A stretch of DNA of 7,671 nt from assembly GCA_937988735.1 (NCBI GenBank), contig CALKHQ010000339.1:1-7671 (forward strand), given 5' to 3'. The translations under genes and the position numbers were made by a program. This DNA comes from an uncultured Alphaproteobacteria bacterium (lineage in GTDB: Bacteria; Pseudomonadota; Alphaproteobacteria; CALKHQ01). The notes under the pieces were generated by a model. The model had not been told where the DNA came from. It saw nothing but the letters and a program-made list of their open reading frames with translations, and searched no databases. Below are positions 1 through 5,187 of this stretch, in pieces. The stretch's first letter is position 1. Every line of letters begins with the position of its first letter.

Positions 1-290
1 AAGCGCGACAGCACCATGTTCCCGAACTGTCGCCGCCGGTTGTCCACCACGCCGCCGTCGACGCGGTCGCTCTTCAGCACGTCGATCGTGGGGCCGAACA
101 TCCAGTAGTAGTCCGGCAGCGCGTCCGCGATCACCCGCGCCTGGTCGATATCCTGCGAGCGGGCCCAGAACCGCTCCACCTCCTGCAGCGCGATCACGTC
201 GGCGCCGCGGATGGTGTCGACGATGCGGCCGGCGTCGAACCGCCCGTCCCGGCCGAGGCAGTACTGGATGTTGTAGGTCAGGAAATCCAT
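1..290 (-). CDS. Endonuclease/exonuclease/phosphatase (EEP) family protein, N-terminal 96 residues (cut by window edge)
   Basis: The gene starts at the ATG at 290-288 and leaves the window on the left, so only the first 96 residues are seen. Residues 4-9 (LTYNIQ) carry the conserved Asn of the EEP fold, and residues 29-39 (GADVIALQEVE) carry its metal-binding Glu at residue 37. Residues 90-96 (GNMVLSR) match the family's usual 'GN-x-hydrophobic-LSR' strand. The fold uses a divalent metal to hydrolyse phosphodiesters; members include DNases, sphingomyelinase-like enzymes and phosphoinositide phosphatases. There is no signal peptide, so a cytoplasmic location is likely. The ATG overlaps the stop of the upstream phosphodiesterase gene by one base (TGATG), which implies co-transcription and probably translational coupling. 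That pairing leans towards a lipid-related or other small phosphodiester substrate, but this is inference. The catalytic Asp/His half lies outside the window, so activity cannot be judged. Confidence 0.85.
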   Translation of the reverse strand, partial: MDFLTYNIQYCLGRDGRFDAGRIVDTIRGADVIALQEVERFWARSQDIDQARVIADALPDYYWMFGPTIDVLKSDRVDGGVVDNRRRQFGNMVLSR

Positions 291-1066
291 CAGCCCCGTC
301 CGCGCGGGCCCCGGATGGCCAGCGCCCGGTCCGGCCAGTCGGTGGTGACGTCGTCCACCACCCCCGGCGCCAGCCAGGCGCGCAGCTCCTGCGGCGCGTT
401 GACCGTCCATACCCCGGCACGCAGGCCAGCCGCGCGCGCCTTCGCGATCAGCGGCCTGCGCAGCGCCACCTGCTGCGCCGGGTCGTCCGGCGGCCGGTGC
501 GCCATGCCGAAGGCCGCCGCACCGGCCGCGATCGCCGCGTCCACCGTCTTCCCGACCTCTGCCGCTCCGCGCGGCTCCTCCCACTCGGCAAGCCAGCAGA
601 AGGCGACCTTCGGCTCCAGCCGCCGCAGCGCCTCGATCGCGGGCCGGTCGAAGCTCATGAACAGGGTCCGGTCCGTCATGCCGTGGCGGGCGGTCGAATC
701 CAGCGCCCGGCGCACCATGTCGGACGCGTCCGCTCCCGGGGCGACCTTGATTTCCAGCTTCAGCTCGACCGTCGACGGCGCCAGCACATCCAGCACCTCG
801 TCCAGCGTCGGCGGCGGCTCGGCAGCCGTCTGCTTCAGGTGGCACTGGCGGACCGAGGCGAAGGTGCGCTCGATCAGCCGCCCGCTGCCGTCGGACGTGC
901 GCTCCAGCGTCTCGTCATGGAACACCACCAAGGGGCCGTCACGGCAGGCCTGCACGTCAAGCTCGACGGCGTCGAGACCTTCCAGGGCGATCGCGTTGCG
1001 GAACGCCACCATGCTGTTCTCCGGCCACAGGCCGGCGCCGCCGCGATGGGCCGTAATCAGCGTCAT
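290..1066 (-). CDS. Glycerophosphodiester phosphodiesterase, cytoplasmic UgpQ type (258 aa)
   Basis: This GDPD-family TIM-barrel enzyme would hydrolyse glycerophosphodiesters (deacylated phospholipids) to glycerol-3-phosphate and an alcohol. Family hallmarks are in order: H7-R8-G9 directly after the start, PEN with E17, E35 and D37 (VELDV) as metal ligands, H50-D51 (FHDETLERTSDG), E105 and K107 (LEIK), and a C-terminal VWTVN strand followed by a DDVTTDWPD segment. The length matches single-domain bacterial enzymes, and no signal peptide is visible, so it resembles cytoplasmic UgpQ rather than periplasmic GlpQ. The frame stays open upstream to 1219, but I chose the ATG at 1066-1064. The HRG motif normally sits within ten residues of the start, a strong GGAGGAG lies just upstream, and the 51-residue upstream extension is non-conserved in character and overlaps the divergent gene. 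It is the first gene of a minus-strand pair with the EEP gene. The exact substrate is unknown. Confidence 0.94.
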   Translation of the reverse strand: MTLITAHRGGAGLWPENSMVAFRNAIALEGLDAVELDVQACRDGPLVVFHDETLERTSDGSGRLIERTFASVRQCHLKQTAAEPPPTLDEVLDVLAPSTVELKLEIKVAPGADASDMVRRALDSTARHGMTDRTLFMSFDRPAIEALRRLEPKVAFCWLAEWEEPRGAAEVGKTVDAAIAAGAAAFGMAHRPPDDPAQQVALRRPLIAKARAAGLRAGVWTVNAPQELRAWLAPGVVDDVTTDWPDRALAIRGPRGRG

Positions 1067-1069
1067 CGA

Positions 1070-1076
1070 CTCCTCC
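1070..1076 (-). promoter_or_regulatory. Ribosome binding site deciding the GDPD start
   Basis: Read on the minus strand this is GGAGGAG, a near-perfect anti-16S match, with its GGAG core six bases from the ATG at 1066. It is the main reason for rejecting the longer open frame that runs back to 1219. Confidence 0.75.
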
Positions 1077-1110
1077 GCATTGCCGCGACGGCGTTTCAGG
1101 TGCCACAACC

Positions 1111-1122
1111 GCGCGGCCGCGC
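1111..1122. repeat. 12-bp perfect palindrome in the divergent intergenic region
   Basis: GCGCGGCCGCGC reads the same on both strands; the flanking bases (C at 1110, C at 1123) do not extend it. It lies between the two divergent start codons and covers the place where a -35 element for the rightward promoter would be expected. It could be an operator, but a GC-only palindrome is also easy to get by chance in DNA of this composition. Confidence 0.3.
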
Positions 1123-1137
1123 CAATCCGCCAACACG

Positions 1138-1146
1138 TGGTATAGT
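1138..1146 (+). promoter_or_regulatory. Extended -10 promoter for the exonuclease-nucleotidyltransferase unit
   Basis: TGG followed by TATAGT fits the extended -10 pattern TGnTATAnT, with the hexamer at 1141-1146 and five of six bases matching TATAAT. No TTGACA-like -35 is seen at 16-18 bp spacing (the bases there are GC only), as is common when an extended -10 is present. Numbering the last T as -7 places +1 at 1153, which is the A of the first ATG of the downstream gene. The transcript would then be leaderless, or translation would begin at the next ATG at 1201. Confidence 0.5.
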
Positions 1147-1152
1147 CCCCGC

Positions 1153-2568
1153 ATGGGGGTGCGCCGCCGGCCCGCGGGAATACAGGACGCTGCGGCTGCC
1201 ATGCGGCGGCCGGCGGCACGGCGCGGCATCGTTGCCGCCATCCTCGCCTGCATCGCGGCCTTCCTGCTGATCATCGTCGGGGCCGTCATCGCATGGACGG
1301 GCGGACAGCTTCCGGCCCACGCACTGGCCCCGTTCGCAGTTGGCGCCACCATCGGAATCGCCGGCTTCTGGGTGCTGCTCGGCCTGGTGGACGAGCATTT
1401 CGACGGCCTCGAGCGGCTGCGCAGCCGCCTCGTGATGCTGCGGGCACGGCCGGCCCCGGACAGCGCCGGCGTACCCGGCGCACCCGACGATGCGGAGGCC
1501 GGGGGCCTCTACGATGCTGCCCTTGCCCTCGCCCAGGCCTGGCGCGACGCCGCCGCCACGCCCGATGCGCGCCTCGAAGCGATTGTCGCAGCGGTGCCGG
1601 AAGCGCTGGTGGCGGTGACCGACACCGGGATCGTAAGTCTGGTCAACGCCAGCGGACTGGCCGTGCTGGGCGCGGACGAGGCCCGGGTCGGAACCAGCAT
1701 CCTGGCTGCCCTGGACCAGGCCGAGCTGGCGGCCGCACGCCACGCCGCCCGCGCCAGCGGCGGGGTCGTGCGCGCAGAGTTCCGCCACGCCGATGGCCGC
1801 CGCCTGATGGTGCGCGTCGTGGACCTCGGGCCGGGTCAGGGAGCGCTGCTGCTTCCCGAGACCGAGCCGGAAACGGGTGCAGGCGCGCTCCACCACGACC
1901 TCAGCCTGCACGACGTGCCGCCGCCGGCCGCCGGGGTCAGCGACGACACCCCGCTCGACGCCCTTCCGGTCTGGGTGCTCGACCTCGAGACCACCGGCCT
2001 CGACCCGCGGCGCTGCCGCATCGTCGCCGTCGGCGCCGTACGTCAGCATGGCGGCCGCCTCTATCGCAACATGGTCATCGACCGGCTGGTCAACCCCGGG
2101 GAGCCGATCCCCCCGGCGGCCACCGCCGTCCACGGCCTTACCGACCGCCTCGTCGAGCACGCGCCCGGCTTTGCGGCGGTGCTGCCCGAGCTGGAACGGG
2201 CGCTCGCCGGCTGCGCCCTCGTCGGCCACAACATCGGCTTCGACGCCGCGGTGCTGGCAGCAGAGGCCGAACGCTGCGGCCGCACGTGGTCGCCGCCGCC
2301 GATGCTGGACACCTTCCTGCTCGCCGCCGCGCTGGAGCCGGAGCGGACGGCGCTGGACCTCGAACGGATCGCCGCCGACTGGGGCGTCTCCACCGCCGCC
2401 CGGCACACGGCGCTCGGCGACTGTCTGATCACCGGAGAGATCTTCGCCCGGATGCTGCCGCGGCTGGCGGAGCGCGGCATCGTCACCTTCGGCGCCGCCC
2501 GCGCCTTCTCCCTGACCGCCCGGCGCGCCCTCGCCCGCCAGCGGGCGGCCGGCTGGATGATGCCGTGA
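1153..2568 (+). CDS. Membrane-anchored PAS-like/DEDDh 3'-5' exonuclease-domain protein (471 aa)
   Basis: Two hydrophobic helices (about residues 26-48 and 57-79) with an Arg-rich cytoplasmic start form a membrane anchor. A linker with a short charged helix (about 80-100) leads to a PAS-like domain at about 140-235 (pattern VPEALVAVTDTG-I-VSLVN, ending FRHADGRRLMVRVV). A low-complexity hinge precedes a DnaQ-type exonuclease domain at about 273-440. Its full DEDDh set is present: D277 and E279 (LDLETTG), D364 (HNIGFDAAVL), H418 and D423 (RHTALGD). It should therefore be a catalytically competent 3'-5' exonuclease or related phosphodiesterase facing the cytoplasm. Replicative DnaQ is soluble and about half this length, so proofreading is unlikely. 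The start is uncertain: ATG 1153 would be leaderless from the promoter above, while ATG 1201 (455 aa, beginning MRRPAARRG) keeps both helices but has only a weak AGGA 13 bases upstream. The stop overlaps the next gene by 4 bp. Substrate unknown. Confidence 0.88.
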   Translation: MGVRRRPAGIQDAAAAMRRPAARRGIVAAILACIAAFLLIIVGAVIAWTGGQLPAHALAPFAVGATIGIAGFWVLLGLVDEHFDGLERLRSRLVMLRARPAPDSAGVPGAPDDAEAGGLYDAALALAQAWRDAAATPDARLEAIVAAVPEALVAVTDTGIVSLVNASGLAVLGADEARVGTSILAALDQAELAAARHAARASGGVVRAEFRHADGRRLMVRVVDLGPGQGALLLPETEPETGAGALHHDLSLHDVPPPAAGVSDDTPLDALPVWVLDLETTGLDPRRCRIVAVGAVRQHGGRLYRNMVIDRLVNPGEPIPPAATAVHGLTDRLVEHAPGFAAVLPELERALAGCALVGHNIGFDAAVLAAEAERCGRTWSPPPMLDTFLLAAALEPERTALDLERIAADWGVSTAARHTALGDCLITGEIFARMLPRLAERGIVTFGAARAFSLTARRALARQRAAGWMMP

Positions 2569-4010
2569 CGGGCGTCGACGGCTTCGACAGCTTTGCCTAC
2601 CGCCACCGCGTCGCCGACCTGATGGCGTCGCCGGTGGTGACGATCGGCCGCGAGTGCACGCTGCGCCAGGCAGCCGTGCGGCTGACTGAACACCGGATCG
2701 GCGCGCTCGTGGTTACCGACGCGGCCGGACGGCTGTGCGGCATCGTCACCGAGCGCGACCTGGTCCGCGCCGTCGCGACCGGCGTCGAGCTCGCGTCCGC
2801 GAGCGTCGCCAGCGCGATGACGGCAGACGTCGCCACCATCGCGCCCGACGCCTTCGCCTTTGTCGCCATCGGCCGGATGCAGCGCCTCGGCGTGCGGCAT
2901 CTCCCGGTCATCGCCGAAGGCCGGCTCGTCGGGATCGTCAGCGCCCGCAACCTGCTCCGGCTCAGAAGCGATGCCGCGCCGGCCATCGGAGACGCGATCG
3001 CGGTCGCAACCGGCGCGGCCGACATGGCCGCAAGCCTTGCCGAGCTGCCCTGTCTCGCCGCCCGCCTGCTGGCCGACGGCTGCACCGGGCACGAAGTGGC
3101 CGCCGTCATCTCCGGCGTGTTCCGCGACGCGACCCGACGCGCCGCCGAGCTGGCGGAGGCGGCCCTTTGCGACCGGGGCCTGGGACCGCCGCCGGCACGC
3201 CATGCCCTTCTCATCCTCGGCTCCGGCGGGCGCGGCGAAAGCCTGCTGCGGCCGGACCAGGACAACGCCGTGGTCCACGACGGCGACGCGGCCGACGACG
3301 CATGGTTCGCCGCCTTCGGCCGCGCTGCCTCCGACCTGCTGAACGCCGCTGGCATCCCCTACTGCCAGGGCGGCGTGATGGCTTCGGAGCCGCAGTGGCG
3401 CCGGCCGCTCGACGAATGGCACCGGGAGATCGGCCGCTGGATCGCCAGGGGCGAGGGCGAGAGCCTGCTCAACATCGACATCTTCTTCGACTTCCGGCCG
3501 GTTCACGGCGACCAGGCACTCGCGCGATCGCTGCGCGAGCCGGCGCTGGAGCTCGCCGCCCGGTCGCCGCTGTTCCTCCGCCTGCTCGCGGCGGAGGTCG
3601 AGGGCCTGGGATCGCCGTTCGGCCTGTTCGGGCGGCTCCGGCGCGGCAGCGACGGACGGGTCGATGCCAAGATGGCGGGGCTGCTGCCCGCGGTCGGCGC
3701 GGCCAGGGTGATGGCGCTGGCGTGCCGGGTCGCCGAGACGGCAACGCCGGCACGGCTGCGCGCAGTGGCGGAGGCCGGCGCAATCGACAGCGAGGCGGCG
3801 GAAGACCTGATCCGGGCACACGGCGTGGTGCTGAGCCGCATGCTCGCCCAGCAGGTGGCCGACCGGGCCGCGAACCTGCCGCCCGGCAACCGCGTGGCGC
3901 CCGATGCACTGGCGCCACCCCAGCGGCGCGCGTTCGTCGAGGCGCTGCAGACGATCCGGCAGGCGCCGCTGCTGGTCCGGGACACCCTGACGGCGCCGCG
4001 TCACGCCTGA
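2565..4010 (+). CDS. CBS-domain putative nucleotidyltransferase, DUF294 family (481 aa)
   Basis: A GTG start at 2565 overlaps the exonuclease stop (GTGA), so the two are probably translationally coupled. ATG 2622 would cut into the first CBS domain. Two CBS domains at about 16-70 and 80-135 (VADLMASPVVTI; IVTERDLVRAV; VASAMTADVATI; LPVIAEGRLVGIVSARNLL) form a likely adenosine-nucleotide-binding Bateman pair. The nucleotidyltransferase domain has GSGGRGE at 219-225 and the metal-binding pair D231/D233 in PDQDN, as in GlnD-like enzymes. NIDIFFDFRPVHGD at 303-316 marks the DUF294 C-terminal region and offers D305/D309 as the third acid. All key residues are intact, so activity is plausible. Many relatives also carry an N-terminal cyclic-nucleotide-binding domain; there is no room for one here. 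The likely role is transfer of a nucleotide to a protein or nucleic acid in response to adenylate levels. The target is unknown and no GlnB/PII-type gene is in view. Confidence 0.92.
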   Translation: MTGVDGFDSFAYRHRVADLMASPVVTIGRECTLRQAAVRLTEHRIGALVVTDAAGRLCGIVTERDLVRAVATGVELASASVASAMTADVATIAPDAFAFVAIGRMQRLGVRHLPVIAEGRLVGIVSARNLLRLRSDAAPAIGDAIAVATGAADMAASLAELPCLAARLLADGCTGHEVAAVISGVFRDATRRAAELAEAALCDRGLGPPPARHALLILGSGGRGESLLRPDQDNAVVHDGDAADDAWFAAFGRAASDLLNAAGIPYCQGGVMASEPQWRRPLDEWHREIGRWIARGEGESLLNIDIFFDFRPVHGDQALARSLREPALELAARSPLFLRLLAAEVEGLGSPFGLFGRLRRGSDGRVDAKMAGLLPAVGAARVMALACRVAETATPARLRAVAEAGAIDSEAAEDLIRAHGVVLSRMLAQQVADRAANLPPGNRVAPDALAPPQRRAFVEALQTIRQAPLLVRDTLTAPRHA

Positions 4011-4023
4011 CCGGCGGCCGTCC
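4011..4023. other. 13-bp convergent gap between the nucleotidyltransferase and rodA stops
   Basis: The plus-strand TGA (4008-4010) and the minus-strand TAG (4026-4024) are separated by 13 GC-rich bases. I see no stem-loop followed by a T run on either strand here or in the adjoining coding ends. Termination must be Rho-dependent or occur inside the opposing gene, giving overlapping 3' transcripts. Confidence 0.6.
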
Positions 4024-5175
4024 CTATTCGTCTTCGTCGGGCCGGCGTCCGATCCTGAAGTCGCGGTTGATGTAGACGTTCATCACCAGCCCCATGCCGA
4101 TCATCGCGGTCAGCATGGCGGTGCCGCCGTAGGAGATCAGCGGCAGCGGCACGCCTACCACCGGCAGCAGCCCCATCACCATGGCGATGTTGATGAAGGC
4201 GTAGAGGAAGAAGGTGGAACCGATGCCGAAGGCAAGGAGGCGGCCGAACTGGTTGCGGGCGCGGATCGCGATCGCCGCGCAGAAGGCGATGATCGCCATG
4301 TAGAGGGCGAGCAGCGCAACCCCGCCCACCAGACCGAACTCCTCGGCCAGCATGGTGAAGATGAAGTCGGTGTGCTTCTCGGGCAGGAAGCTGAGGTGGC
4401 TCTGGCTGCCCTGCATGAAGCCGCGGCCGAGTACGCCGCCGGAGCCGAGCGCGATCATCGACTGCAGGATGTGGTAGCCGGCGCCCAGCGGGTCGCTCTC
4501 CGGCTCGAGGAACGTCAGCACCCGCTGGCGCTGGTAATCGTGGAGCAGATTCCAGGCGACCGGGATGATCGCGGCGAGCCCCATCAGCGCCACGCCAAAC
4601 ATCCACAGCCGGACACCCGCCGCGAAGAAGACAACCGCCGCGCCCAGGCCCACCATCGACGCGGTGCCGAGGTCCGGCTGCTTCATCACCAGGCCCACCG
4701 GCACCAGGACCATCAGCACCGGCGGGATCATCATGGTGAGCTTGCCAAGGTCGAGGTGGGTGCACCCGTGGAAGTAGCGCGCGAGCGCGAGGACGATCGC
4801 CACCTTCATCAGCTCGGACGGCTGGATGCTGATGATGCCGAGGTCGATCCAGCGCTGGGCGCCCATGCCGATGTCGCCCATAACCTCGACCGCGATCAGC
4901 AGCGCGAGAACGAAGAAGTAGACCGGATAGGCGAGGCGGAGCAGCAGCCGCAGGTCGATCACTGCGACCCCGATCATGACGACGAGGCAGACGGCGTAGC
5001 GCACGGCGTGGCGCGCCGCCCACGGATAGAAGCTGCCGTCTCCGGCCGAGTACAGCATCGCCACCCCGACCATCGCGAGGCCGGTGAGCAGCAGCAGCAG
5101 CACCCAGTTGATGCCGAGCAGGCGCTGGGCGACGGTCAGTCGCTCGGGGGCGGGAGCGGAGGACAGCAGCGCCAT
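4024..5175 (-). CDS. rodA: Peptidoglycan glycosyltransferase RodA (SEDS family, 383 aa)
   Basis: RodA polymerises glycan strands from lipid II in the inner membrane during cell elongation, in complex with PBP2. The protein is hydrophobic throughout, with about ten membrane helices, and matches RodA along its full length. Signature stretches are QRWIDLGIISIQPSELMK (about 107-124), KQPDLGTA (165-172), HTDFIFTMLAEEFG (268-281) and LPLISYGGTA (344-353). D270 corresponds to the essential acidic residue of the large periplasmic loop, and E121 sits in the conserved QPSE motif. The C-terminus is short and acidic (PDEDE). The ATG at 5175 lies 9 bp after the mrdA stop, with a G-rich RBS formed partly from that stop codon. 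It is the last gene of the visible mre-mrd operon, and no terminator follows it. The five consecutive Leu codons near residues 26-30 are a CTG run within the first helix. Length and motifs are normal. Confidence 0.97.
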   Translation of the reverse strand: MALLSSAPAPERLTVAQRLLGINWVLLLLLTGLAMVGVAMLYSAGDGSFYPWAARHAVRYAVCLVVMIGVAVIDLRLLLRLAYPVYFFVLALLIAVEVMGDIGMGAQRWIDLGIISIQPSELMKVAIVLALARYFHGCTHLDLGKLTMMIPPVLMVLVPVGLVMKQPDLGTASMVGLGAAVVFFAAGVRLWMFGVALMGLAAIIPVAWNLLHDYQRQRVLTFLEPESDPLGAGYHILQSMIALGSGGVLGRGFMQGSQSHLSFLPEKHTDFIFTMLAEEFGLVGGVALLALYMAIIAFCAAIAIRARNQFGRLLAFGIGSTFFLYAFINIAMVMGLLPVVGVPLPLISYGGTAMLTAMIGMGLVMNVYINRDFRIGRRPDEDE

Positions 5176-5180
5176 GGTGG

Positions 5181-5187
5181 CCCCCTA
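5181..5187 (-). promoter_or_regulatory. G-rich ribosome binding site of rodA, overlapping the mrdA stop
   Basis: On the minus strand this reads TAGGGGG, where TAG is the mrdA stop. The G run ends five bases before the rodA ATG (5175). Ribosomes finishing mrdA would sit directly on the rodA start, which would help keep the two partner proteins balanced. It is not a canonical AGGAGG, so confidence is moderate. Confidence 0.45.

Noticed and set aside
1067..1219. 51-residue N-terminal extension of the GDPD protein
   Set aside because: It would push the HRG motif far from the start, ignores a strong GGAGGAG just before ATG 1066, and overlaps the divergent gene and its promoter.
1293..2564. Open frame upstream of and in phase with the CBS-nucleotidyltransferase, giving a 905-residue reading
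   Set aside because: The upstream part is Arg/Pro/Gly low-complexity text typical of an off-frame GC-rich shadow, and it lies over the exonuclease gene, whose motifs are intact in another frame.
2061..4004. 647-residue minus-strand open frame antisense to the nucleotidyltransferase gene
   Set aside because: It has no recognisable motif or plausible start context, and it mirrors the codon bias of the sense gene.
5089..5103. Short CAG/CTG trinucleotide run
   Set aside because: It encodes consecutive Leu in the first membrane helix of rodA; five units with preferred codons is ordinary in GC-rich DNA and not evidence of a phase-variable tract.
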